Below are positions 15,713 to 23,299 of a stretch of 64,000 nucleotides of DNA, one piece after another. The position numbers were made by a program, and so were the translations under genes. Source of the stretch: an uncultured delta proteobacterium (lineage in GTDB: Bacteria; Desulfobacterota; Desulfovibrionia; Desulfovibrionales; Desulfovibrionaceae); contig LT599018.1 of NCBI GenBank assembly GCA_900079685.1, positions 1,138,970-1,202,969 on the forward strand, in the 5' to 3' direction. A model generated the notes under the pieces. It saw only the letters and a program-made list of their open reading frames with translations, was not told the origin of the DNA and made no database searches. How positions within the stretch are numbered: the stretch's first letter is position 1; each line of letters begins with the position of its first letter.

Positions 15713-16933
15713 TCACCTTTCCTCGTCGGAGTTTTTTCCATACCACACGATATCGCGGTATATTTCAGGGGACGTGTCGCCCTCCGTGCTGATAAGGAGC
15801 ACGTGGGAATCCTTGGACAGATTCAGTTGCCCGGCCATGGCCCGGCCCTTTTCCGTGGTCATCATCCATTCCAGAAGCCCCGTGGTCACGGCCCCGGATT
15901 CTCCGGAAACAACAGGCGCGTCGCCGGGTTTGGGCGCGGCCAGGATACGCATGCCGTTGGCCGCGATATAATCCGGGCAGGAAACCGAGGCCGCCGCATA
16001 GTCACGCAAAATGCCCCAGCTGACGGTGCTGGGTTCGCCGCAGGCAAGGCCCGCCATGATGGTCTGCATGTCGCCGGTCACGGTGCGGGGCTTGCCGTCC
16101 ATGGCGAGCATGGACCTGTGGATGCAGTTGGCCACGTGGGGTTCCACGATGACGGTGGTGGGCGTTTTGTCGCCAAGGGCGGCCACAAGGCTGCCGAGCG
16201 TGCTCCCGGCGTAGGAGCCGACGCCCGCCTGCAGGAAGAGATGGGTCGGCATGGGCCGGTTAGCCGCGCGGATCTGCTCCATGCATTCAAGGGCCATGGT
16301 CATATAGCCCTGCATGATCCAGCGGGGGATATCCTCATACCCTTCCCAGGCCGTATCCTGAACCATGATGCCGTTATGCTCCGACGCGTATTTGTCGGCG
16401 TGGCGCACGGCGTCGTCATAGTTGAATTCCGTGATGGTGCATTCGGCGCCTGTCGCGAGGATGGCTTCCTGCCGCGCGAGCGCCGAACCCTTGGGCATGA
16501 ACACGACGGCCTTCATGCCGAGCTGCTGGGCCGTCCAGGCGACGCCGCGGCCGTGGTTGCCGTCGGTGGCCGTCACAAACGTGATGTCGCCGAGTTGCTT
16601 GCGGACGGCGGGAGACGTCAGTTCGCCCAGGGTCAGCCCGTCAATGGACCGGCCCAGTTTTTCCGCCAGAATGCGGCCGATGGCGTAGGAACCGCCCAGG
16701 ACTTTGAAGGCGTTCAATCCCAGGCGCTTGGATTCGTCCTTGATCTGGATGGAGCCGACGCCGATGTCTTTGGCAAGATTGTCCAGCGCCACCAGGGGCG
16801 TCGGGGTATAGTCAGGGAAGCTTTTATGGAAAGACCGCACTCGCGACGCTTCGGCGGGGGTGAATTCGCCCAGGGCTATGCCCGCTCCGGCCTGCTTTCG
16901 CTGTGGATTCAGGAAGATTTCAACGGATCGCAC
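15713..16933 (-). CDS. ygeX: Diaminopropionate ammonia-lyase
   Basis: 406 residues from a GTG at 16933. This start is preferred over an in-frame ATG at 16996 because AAGGAG stands 7 nt before the GTG and the upstream ATG lies inside the sigma-54 promoter. It is a fold-type II pyridoxal-phosphate enzyme. The cofactor Lys is in LGLNAFKVLGGSYA (about residues 55-68), with TATDGNHGRGVAW (about 120-132) and the GEPSTVSWG region as in E. coli YgeX. It splits 2,3-diaminopropionate to pyruvate and two ammonia via 2-aminoacrylate, the last step of the purine route. It heads the operon ygeX-ygeY-symporter-D-aminoacylase-ridA. Confidence 0.93.
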   Translation of the reverse strand: MRSVEIFLNPQRKQAGAGIALGEFTPAEASRVRSFHKSFPDYTPTPLVALDNLAKDIGVGSIQIKDESKRLGLNAFKVLGGSYAIGRILAEKLGRSIDGLTLGELTSPAVRKQLGDITFVTATDGNHGRGVAWTAQQLGMKAVVFMPKGSALARQEAILATGAECTITEFNYDDAVRHADKYASEHNGIMVQDTAWEGYEDIPRWIMQGYMTMALECMEQIRAANRPMPTHLFLQAGVGSYAGSTLGSLVAALGDKTPTTVIVEPHVANCIHRSMLAMDGKPRTVTGDMQTIMAGLACGEPSTVSWGILRDYAAASVSCPDYIAANGMRILAAPKPGDAPVVSGESGAVTTGLLEWMMTTEKGRAMAGQLNLSKDSHVLLISTEGDTSPEIYRDIVWYGKNSDEER

Positions 16934-16974
16934 AGTGGTTCTCCTTGTAAAGTGTTTTTGAATGCGATCGAAAT

Positions 16975-16990
16975 TGCAAACACGATGCCA
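16975..16990 (-). promoter_or_regulatory. Sigma-54 (-24/-12) promoter of the ygeX operon
   Basis: Read on the minus strand: TGGCATCGTGTTTGCA, against consensus TGGCACG-N4-TTGCW, with exact spacing and both GG and GC invariant pairs. It lies 42-57 nt upstream of the ygeX GTG. An activator gene with a GAFTGA motif lies just upstream on the same strand. Confidence 0.82.
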
Positions 16991-17059
16991 AGGCATAGCG
17001 ACGAAAATAACACATCTATATTGATATGTTACGGTACGTACGCGGCCTGATAGAACTCA

Positions 17060-17087
17060 TATCAAAACGATAATTATCACTTTGATA
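17060..17087. promoter_or_regulatory. Tandem TATC-N5-GATA elements, probable activator binding site
   Basis: Two inverted repeats, TATCAAAACGATA (17060-17072) and TATCACTTTGATA (17075-17087), 15 bp apart centre to centre. They lie about 70-97 bp upstream of the -24 box of the ygeX promoter, the normal distance for a sigma-54 enhancer site. The first is identical to the core of the element before hyuA. Confidence 0.65.
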
Positions 17088-17153
17088 CATTGCTTTCCGT
17101 GCGGACTTCTCATTTTAAGAAACAGGCGGCGGGCAGGAGGGATACAGTGGGGG

Positions 17154-17179
17154 AAAAACGCCGGAATGATCCCGGCGTT
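17154..17179 (-). terminator. Intrinsic terminator of the ygeV-like activator gene
   Basis: AACGCCGG (17157-17164) pairs with CCGGCGTT (17172-17179). On the minus strand the stem is followed by TTTTT. It separates the activator gene from the regulatory region of ygeX. Confidence 0.72.
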
Positions 17180-17260
17180 ATGCGCGCGCGGCCCGGATGG
17201 CCGCACGGATGCCCGGTCCGGACGCAAAGGCAAGGCCGCGCCGCGTCCGGGCGTGGAGGG

Positions 17261-19060
17261 TTACAGTCCGGGAATATCCCGCAGTTTGCGGTAGAGCGTT
17301 GCGATGCCGATGCCCAGCGCCCTGGCGGCCTGCTGTTTACCGGCGGCGGTCGTGCCGTAGCGGGCTATGGCGTTCCGGATGGCGGCGGTCTCCAGGTCCG
17401 CCAGCGCCGCGATGGGGGCTTCCCCGTGTTCCGGCCCGGCGGGCGCGGCCGGGGAAAGAGCCTCCCGCGGGGCAACGGCGGGTGCCGGAGCTCCCCCCGC
17501 GCGGCCGGTGCGGATTTTGAGCGGCACCAGGGAGTGGGACATGGGCCCGCCTTCGTGCATGTTAATCATGTATTCGATGCAGTTTTCAAACTCCCGCACG
17601 TTGCCGGGCCAGGGATAGGCCTGGAAGGTCTCGAGAATGTGCGGGGAAAGCCGCACCGGCGGTTTGCCGAAGCGCGTGCAGTACCTGTCCAGGAAATATT
17701 CGGCCAGGCGCGGGATATCTTCCTTGCGCTCCCTGAGAGGCGGCAATTCCAGGGGGATGACGTTCAGCCGGTAGAAAAGGTCCTCCCGGAACATCCGCTG
17801 CGCGATCAGTTCCGCCAGATTGTCGTTGGTGGCGGCAATCACCCGGACGTCCACCTCGATCAGCCGGTTGGAGCCGAGCCGGGTGAAACATTTCTCCTGC
17901 AGCACCCGCAAGAGTTTTACCTGGAGATACAACGACATGGAGCTGATTTCATCCAGGAAGATAACGCCTTTGTTGGCCAGTTCGAACTTGCCCATGCGGC
18001 CCGAGTCGCTGGCGCCGGTGAACGCGCCGCGCACGTAGCCGAAGAGTTCGCTTTCCAGAAGCTGGTCCGGGATGGCCCCGCAGTTGATGGCGATAAAGGG
18101 CTTGTCCGCCCGGTCGCTCTCGGCGTGGATGGCCCTGGCGAACAATTCCTTGCCCGTGCCGGATTCCCCGGTGATAAGCACGGTGGACGGGGTTTTGGCT
18201 ATCTGCCGGACCCTGTCTTTCAGTTTGCCCAGTTTCTTGCCTTCGCTGATAATGGCATCCAGCGCGCCGGAACTTTCTCCGGAAGACGCCGCCTGCGACA
18301 GCATTTCCGTAAGGCGCTCCAGAGGGTCCGTAATCAGCACGGAAGCAAAGTCCTCGTCCTGGGACTGGATCGGCATGTGGCGGCCGAAGACCAGATGGTC
18401 CACGCCGTTCACCCGCACCTCATACTCCGCCATGTTCGCGAAGACGTTCCCCGTATCGCGCAAGGCAACCGGCATGCCCTGGCAGTTTTCCGGGAGCGCG
18501 AAGGATTGGCACGCCATTTCATTAATGTACGAAATTTTTCCGGACCGGCCGAGAATCAGCACGCCGCGCGCGTTGCCGTCCGTGACCTGCATGAGGGCGT
18601 CCAGCATGCGGCTTACCTTTCGCGCCTGCTGTTCCTGGTCCACCCGCCGCGCGATGACCGAGGCGATCTGCTCCACGAATTCGAGGAACACCTCTTTTTG
18701 CGCCATGACCCGTTCCCTCTCCTCCCGGGAAAAGCAGACCACGCCGATGACGCCGAGGGTTCTGCCGTTCAGCATGATGGGCGAGCACATGTTCAGGAGT
18801 TCGCGGCAGCGCGCTTTGTCCGGGCAGCCGTGGCAGAGTTCGTTGTCGCGCGGGTTGTCCACGAACACGGTTTTGCCGCCGGTAAACGCGGTGTGGTAGA
18901 TGGCGTCGGCCTGTTCCAGGCTTTTGCCCACGCTGTCGGCGTAAATGCCCGTGCCCGCCACGCGCGTCATGTCCGCGTTGACGATTTCAATGTCCACGCC
19001 GGTCACGGTGGACATGATCCGGCAGAGCCTGGTTATGTCGGGAAGGATACTGTTCAGCAT
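17261..19060 (-). CDS. ygeV: YgeV-like sigma-54-dependent activator
   Basis: 599 residues. The N-terminal sensor (about 1-150) resembles that of E. coli YgeV and has three cysteines spaced C-x2-C-x5-C (Cys76, Cys79, Cys85). A PAS-like segment follows (about 160-260). The AAA+ domain (about 275-510) has Walker A GESGTGKE, the sigma-54-contacting GAFTGA and the arginine-finger region, and a Fis-type helix-turn-helix ends the protein (about 565-597, RALGIGIATLYRKL). It should activate the ygeX operon immediately downstream, whose -24/-12 promoter and upstream element lie between the two genes. The signal is unknown; a purine metabolite or redox state is plausible. A paralogue with the same layout lies at 33195-34988. 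Confidence 0.88.
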   Translation of the reverse strand: MLNSILPDITRLCRIMSTVTGVDIEIVNADMTRVAGTGIYADSVGKSLEQADAIYHTAFTGGKTVFVDNPRDNELCHGCPDKARCRELLNMCSPIMLNGRTLGVIGVVCFSREERERVMAQKEVFLEFVEQIASVIARRVDQEQQARKVSRMLDALMQVTDGNARGVLILGRSGKISYINEMACQSFALPENCQGMPVALRDTGNVFANMAEYEVRVNGVDHLVFGRHMPIQSQDEDFASVLITDPLERLTEMLSQAASSGESSGALDAIISEGKKLGKLKDRVRQIAKTPSTVLITGESGTGKELFARAIHAESDRADKPFIAINCGAIPDQLLESELFGYVRGAFTGASDSGRMGKFELANKGVIFLDEISSMSLYLQVKLLRVLQEKCFTRLGSNRLIEVDVRVIAATNDNLAELIAQRMFREDLFYRLNVIPLELPPLRERKEDIPRLAEYFLDRYCTRFGKPPVRLSPHILETFQAYPWPGNVREFENCIEYMINMHEGGPMSHSLVPLKIRTGRAGGAPAPAVAPREALSPAAPAGPEHGEAPIAALADLETAAIRNAIARYGTTAAGKQQAARALGIGIATLYRKLRDIPGL

Positions 19061-19184
19061 GGGTCCCTGAAATCATGGATAGGGTGGTACGTCCGTCTCG
19101 CAATAGCATGTAACGGACCGTCTGCCAACGCTCCCGCCATACCCGAGGAAGGCCCCGGAGGAAGGCGGCGCCGCCCGCGCGGTA

Positions 19185-20267
19185 TCAGACGATATGCAGC
19201 CGGGGCCCGCCCGGATGCGCCGTGACGTCCCCGATGACCCGGCCCATATCCCCATGCTCGGCGAGAATCGCCCGCGCGCCGTCAACCTGCGTGGGGTCGA
19301 GAGCCAAAACGATCCCGCCGGAGGTCTGCGGGTCAAAGATAATATCCATGAGGATCGGGTCCACTTCGGGGTCGGCCTGGGTGTCATGGCGGCGGAAGCG
19401 CCTGTTGGCGTAGCTCCCCGCGGGCACGAGGCCCTCGGCGGCCAGGTCGCGCGCATACGGCAAAACGGGCAGGGCCGATGCCGCGAGGCGGATGCCCACT
19501 CCCGACGCTTCGGCCATTTCCAGAAGATGCCCCCCGAGGCCGAACCCCGTGATATCCGTCGCGGCCCGCAAGCCCAGCTCGCGGATGGCTTTCGCCGGAC
19601 CGGCGTTAAGTTTGGAGGCCGTGGCCGCCAGGGCCTGTTCCATGGCGTCCGCGCCGTCCCAGCGCGCCTTTACCGCCGTGGCAAGGATGCCGGTGCCGAG
19701 GGGCTTTGTCAGCATCAGCACCTGCCCCGGCATCAGGTTGGTGTTGGCGGCGAACGCGTCCGGGTCCACAAGCCCGGTCACGGCCATGCCGTATTTGATT
19801 TCCGTATCGTTGACGCTGTGCCCGCCCGCGAGAACCGCCCCGGCTTCCGCCGCCTTGGCCGCCCCGCCGGCCAGAATACCGGCCAGGACCGAGGCGGGGT
19901 AATCCCGCACGGGAAAACAGACGATGTTCATGACGCTCCAGGGCTCCCCGCCCATGGCGTACACATCGGATAAGGCATTGGCCGCCGCTATCTGGCCGAA
20001 CGCAAAGGGATCGTTGACCACGGGCGTGAAAAAATCCACCGTCTGCACCAGGGCTTTGCCGGGAGGCACACGGATGACGGCGGCATCCTCATTGGCGCGC
20101 GTTGCCGTGAGCAGGCGGCCCGGCGCCAGGGGGTCGGCGGGCAGCAGGTCCAGCAGCCCCGCCAGAACGTCCGGCGGGATTTTCGCCGCGCACCCGGCGG
20201 CAACGCTTTTGTCCATGAGCCTGATGGGAGCCGGAACCGGAGCGGTGTTTTCCATGGGCGTCTCCAC
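19185..20267 (-). CDS. selD: Selenide, water dikinase (selenophosphate synthase)
   Basis: 360 residues. SelD makes selenophosphate from selenide and ATP. The active-site segment reads AAGCAAK with Cys26 and Lys29, matching Cys17 and Lys20 of E. coli; the second, non-essential Cys of the GCGCK motif is Ala here. Other signatures are DFFTPVVNDPFAFGQIAAANALSD, quoted in part as DFFTPVV and ANALSDVYAMGG, plus GGHSVND, TDITGFGLGGHL and DPQTSGG. The active residue is Cys, not selenocysteine. It is the last gene of modABC-yedF-selD, starting 11 nt after yedF. No selA, selB or Sec-tRNA gene is in the window, so here selenium most likely serves the labile-selenium hydroxylase XdhD. Confidence 0.93.
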   Translation of the reverse strand: METPMENTAPVPAPIRLMDKSVAAGCAAKIPPDVLAGLLDLLPADPLAPGRLLTATRANEDAAVIRVPPGKALVQTVDFFTPVVNDPFAFGQIAAANALSDVYAMGGEPWSVMNIVCFPVRDYPASVLAGILAGGAAKAAEAGAVLAGGHSVNDTEIKYGMAVTGLVDPDAFAANTNLMPGQVLMLTKPLGTGILATAVKARWDGADAMEQALAATASKLNAGPAKAIRELGLRAATDITGFGLGGHLLEMAEASGVGIRLAASALPVLPYARDLAAEGLVPAGSYANRRFRRHDTQADPEVDPILMDIIFDPQTSGGIVLALDPTQVDGARAILAEHGDMGRVIGDVTAHPGGPRLHIV

Positions 20268-20278
20268 GCGTAAAAGCC

Positions 20279-20899
20279 CTAAATGCGGATAACCTTATCC
20301 GCGAGCTGCATGCTCGTGACGATATCGAGCATGTTTGTGGTCTCCCCAACGGCCTTTTCCGCCGTGAGGCCGAAAAACTCAAGGCAGGCGCCGCAGACCA
20401 GGATGCTGACGCCGGAAGATTCCAGCGCCTTGAGTTCCTCCAGGACCGGGCTGCCCTTCGCGGCAAGCCGCACGCCGCCGTTGAGCAGGACCATGCGCCA
20501 CAGGTCATCGCCGAGTTCCGGCAGGGTGGCGAGAAAATTCCGCATCAATTTGGTGCCGAGGGTATCATCGCCGCTGCCGAAAACGGGCGCGATGAGCATG
20601 ACGAGCGTCCGCGCGCCTTCGCCGTCAAACGCGCGGGCGGGACGCGGTTCCGGAACGGCGGCGGGCCGCGCCGGGCCGTCCGCCCCGCGAAGCGCCTTGA
20701 CGCGCCACGCGCCGGGTTCCGCCGCGTGTTCCGTCGCATAGCCGTGGAAGGCGAGAAACCGGCACACGTTTTCAAGAGCGGGTTCGTTATCCACGGTAAC
20801 CAGAATGAAAACCGGGGAGCTTTCCTCCAACAGCCGTTTGAGCCGGATAACCGGCTGCGGGCAGGGCAGGCCCCGGCAGTCCACGATGGCGTCGTACAT
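20279..20899 (-). CDS. yedF: Selenium metabolism protein YedF
   Basis: 206 residues. The N-terminal TusA/SirA domain (about 1-72) has the active-site motif CRGLPCPQPV (Cys14 being the persulfide/selenide carrier). The C-terminal DsrE-like domain (about 95-206) has LVCGACLEFFGL with two cysteines. This two-domain form is the YedF type linked with selenium rather than TusA alone, and is thought to carry reactive selenium or sulfur. It lies between modC (23 nt) and selD (11 nt), so it probably hands selenium to or from SelD for XdhD maturation. Confidence 0.87.
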   Translation of the reverse strand: MYDAIVDCRGLPCPQPVIRLKRLLEESSPVFILVTVDNEPALENVCRFLAFHGYATEHAAEPGAWRVKALRGADGPARPAAVPEPRPARAFDGEGARTLVMLIAPVFGSGDDTLGTKLMRNFLATLPELGDDLWRMVLLNGGVRLAAKGSPVLEELKALESSGVSILVCGACLEFFGLTAEKAVGETTNMLDIVTSMQLADKVIRI

Positions 20900-20922
20900 A
20901 AAATTTCCTTACATGTCCTTTG

Positions 20923-21564
20923 TTATCCCGCCACCACGCGGCCTTCGCGCAGCACGACCACGGCGGCGGTCAGCGCGTTGATCTCGTGCAGGGCGTGGCT
21001 CACATACAGAATGGGGATGGTGAACTCCCGGCTGACCGCGCCGATGAACGGCAGGAGTTCCTCCTTGCGGGCGTTGTCCAGGGAGGCGAGGGGCTCGTCC
21101 ATCAACAGGGCGGCGGGCGAGGTCAACAGCGCCCTGCCTATGGCCACGCGCTGCTTTTCGCCGCCGGAAAGCTGCCGCGGCCTGCGGCCAAGCAACTGGC
21201 CTATTCCCAGAAGATCCACGATCCGGTCCAGGGATATCTTGCGGTGCGCGGCGGGCACGAGGTTCATGCCGTAAACGAGGTTGGCTTTCACACTCATATG
21301 GGGAAAGAGCCGCCCCTCCTGGAACACGTAGCCGATACGCCGTTTCTCCGGGGACAGGTTGACGCCGGATACCGAGTCGAAAAGGCATCTCCCGCCCAGG
21401 ACTACCTTCCCGGAATCCGGCCTGGAAAGCCCGGCGATCATGTTGATGACCGATGTTTTCCCCGCTCCGGAGGGGCCGTAGAGCGCGGTAATGCCGGAGG
21501 CCGCCCCGGTGAAGGCGACGTCGATGTGCAGCTGCCCCTGCGTGCGTTTGACCGCGATATCCAT
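20923..21564 (-). CDS. modC: Molybdate ABC transporter, ATP-binding subunit (short form)
   Basis: 213 residues. Walker A GPSGAGKT (about 31-38), signature LSGGEKQR and Walker B LLMDEPLASLD are all intact. E. coli ModC is about 352 residues; the C-terminal molybdate-binding Mop/TOBE domain is missing here, so this subunit lacks that regulatory part. It starts 3 nt after the modB stop and is followed by yedF. It energises molybdate uptake through ModB. Confidence 0.9.
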   Translation of the reverse strand: MDIAVKRTQGQLHIDVAFTGAASGITALYGPSGAGKTSVINMIAGLSRPDSGKVVLGGRCLFDSVSGVNLSPEKRRIGYVFQEGRLFPHMSVKANLVYGMNLVPAAHRKISLDRIVDLLGIGQLLGRRPRQLSGGEKQRVAIGRALLTSPAALLMDEPLASLDNARKEELLPFIGAVSREFTIPILYVSHALHEINALTAAVVVLREGRVVAG

Positions 21565-21567
21565 GCG

Positions 21568-22266
21568 CTACCCGTCCATTTTGGCGGCGTAGCGCCGGGC
21601 CAGAACGTCCGAGCAGAGAAGCGCGGCCATGGCGATGACCACGGCGATGACGCACAGCCGCATGGCCCCGTTCTCCCCGCCCGGCACCTGCGTAAACGTA
21701 TAGAGCGCGAGCGGCAACGTTTGGGTCTGCCCCGGAATGTTGGAAACGAACATGATCGTCGCGCCGAATTCGCCGAGGCTTCGGGCAAAGGCCAGCATGG
21801 TCCCGGTAATGACGCCGGGCAGAGCCAGGGGCAGCGTGATGGTGAAAAACACCCGGATTGGTCCCGCGCCGAGAGTGCGGGCCGCCGCCTCCACGTTCCT
21901 GTCCACGGCGTCCATGGACAGACGGATGGCCCGGACCATCAGGGGAAACGCCATGACCGCCGCCGCGAGCACGGCCCCCTTCCAGGTGAAGGCCAGGGTC
22001 AGCCCGAAACGCGCGTGCAAAAACGAGCCGATGGCCCCGTTTTTCCCGCAAGTGACGAGGAGCAGATACCCGATGACCACGGGCGGCAGCACCAGTGGCA
22101 AGTGGATGACGCCGTCCAGCAGCCGTCTGCCCGGAAAGCGCAGCCGGGACAAAACCCAGGCAGCCAGTATTCCGAAGGGCAGGCTCAGCACCACGGCCCA
22201 GCCCGAAACGCGCAGGCTGAGCCGCATGGCCGCGAGTTCCGCCGGTGTCAGTTGCAGTATGTCCAA
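21568..22266 (-). CDS. modB: Molybdate ABC transporter, permease subunit
   Basis: 232 residues from a TTG at 22266. This start is chosen because GGAGAGG lies just before it and the product (LDILQLTPAELAAMRLSLRVS in frame) then aligns with the start of E. coli ModB; an upstream in-frame ATG at 22323 would add an Arg-rich stretch without parallel. Five to six membrane helices and the ABC permease motif EAARTLGAGPIRVFFTITLP (about 145-164) are present. It forms the inner-membrane channel for molybdate. Confidence 0.9.
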   Translation of the reverse strand: MDILQLTPAELAAMRLSLRVSGWAVVLSLPFGILAAWVLSRLRFPGRRLLDGVIHLPLVLPPVVIGYLLLVTCGKNGAIGSFLHARFGLTLAFTWKGAVLAAAVMAFPLMVRAIRLSMDAVDRNVEAAARTLGAGPIRVFFTITLPLALPGVITGTMLAFARSLGEFGATIMFVSNIPGQTQTLPLALYTFTQVPGGENGAMRLCVIAVVIAMAALLCSDVLARRYAAKMDG

Positions 22267-22341
22267 CCATCCTCTCCAGACAGGACGCCGCCGCCGGAAT
22301 CGCGCGGGCGCGGCCCCGGACAAGGCCGCCGCGGACGGCGT

Positions 22342-23160
22342 CTACAATCCCTCAAACCCGTATTTTTTAAAAATGGCCTTGGCTTCCGGGGTCTGTAAAA
22401 ACGCGATGAATTTCCCGGCCGCGTCCACCTGGTTTCCGGCGACAGCCGCGGCGGGACAGATCACGTCCGGGTGGCTGCCCTTCGGAAAGGAGCCGATGAT
22501 GCGAACCTTGTCGGACGCGGCAACATCGCTCGCGTACACCAGGCCCAAAGGCGCTTCGCCCTGTTCCACCAGGGCGAGCCCGGCGCGCACGTCCTTCATG
22601 GGCGCGATGCGGTCTTTCAGGGAATCCCACAGGCCCAGATTCTCAAGCGCCTTTTTGCCGTACCGGCCCACCGGCACGTGCGCCGGGTCGCCCACGGCCA
22701 GGCGGCCGTTTTTGCCCAACAGGAAAAGGAGATTGGTATCCTTGGAGATGACAAAATCCCCGGCCGTACTCGTTTTGGGGACAATCAGCGCAATTTTGTT
22801 GCGCAGCAGGTCGCGGCGGGTGTTTTTCGCCACCAGGCCTTTTGCGTCGAGGTAGTCCATCCACTCGATATCCGCGGAAAGGAACACGTCCGCGGGCGCA
22901 CCCTGCTCTATCTGCTTTGCCAGAGTGGACGAGGAAGCGAAGGACGTTTTGATGGAGCCGAGCCCTCCGGCCTTGTACAAATCCCCGATTGCCGTCACCG
23001 CGCTGGTGGTGGAAGCGGCGGCGAACACGACAATTTCAGGTTCCGCCGCCCTGGCGGAAACAGGGAAAGAAAGGACCCCGGCCCCAAGAAGGCCGAGCGT
23101 TATCGCACAACAGGCAACTGCCCGGGATAGCCTCATTTCCGTTCTCTCCATCAGCAGCAA
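22342..23160 (-). CDS. modA: Molybdate ABC transporter, periplasmic binding protein
   Basis: 272 residues with a signal peptide ending near residue 38 (hydrophobic segment followed by SARAAEPEI). The mature start FAAASTTSAVTAIGDLY and the anion-site serines in SFASSSTLAKQIEQGAPADVFLSAD, quoted in part as FASSSTLAKQ and PADVFLSAD, are typical of ModA. It captures molybdate in the periplasm and heads modABC-yedF-selD. A large palindrome lies upstream between it and xdhD; I found no convincing ModE box. Confidence 0.92.
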   Translation of the reverse strand: MLLMERTEMRLSRAVACCAITLGLLGAGVLSFPVSARAAEPEIVVFAAASTTSAVTAIGDLYKAGGLGSIKTSFASSSTLAKQIEQGAPADVFLSADIEWMDYLDAKGLVAKNTRRDLLRNKIALIVPKTSTAGDFVISKDTNLLFLLGKNGRLAVGDPAHVPVGRYGKKALENLGLWDSLKDRIAPMKDVRAGLALVEQGEAPLGLVYASDVAASDKVRIIGSFPKGSHPDVICPAAAVAGNQVDAAGKFIAFLQTPEAKAIFKKYGFEGL

Positions 23161-23218
23161 TATGCAATAGCGTTATACCAGGAGCACCCTTTTGTCATGC
23201 GCCTTCCGGGTTGCTTTT

Positions 23219-23258
23219 CCATACGGTTGCCGCCCGCCGGCGGGCGGCAACCGTATGG
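23219..23258. repeat. 40-nt perfect palindrome between xdhD and modA
   Basis: From 23219 to 23258 the sequence equals its own reverse complement (half-site CCATACGGTTGCCGCCCGCC). It lies 42 nt beyond the xdhD stop. On the plus strand it is followed by TTTT; on the minus strand no T-tract follows, so it is not a textbook terminator for the minus-strand xdhD transcript. It could be a processing hairpin or a protein-binding site. Confidence 0.7.
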
Positions 23259-23299
23259 GTTTTGTTCCGCTTCATGGACCGTGGCAAGCCGCTTGCGGG

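Noticed and set aside
19185-20267. Selenocysteine in SelD
   Set aside because: The active-site codon encodes Cys (GCAAK segment) and there is no in-frame TGA, so SelD is an ordinary Cys form.
20909-22270. Minus-strand 453-codon frame across modB and modC
   Set aside because: It runs in another frame through both transporter genes and has low-complexity Arg/Gly composition; modB and modC have full family motifs.
23161-23180. ModE-type operator before modA
   Set aside because: AGCGTTATACC resembles one half of a ModE site, but no matching second half at the right distance is present.
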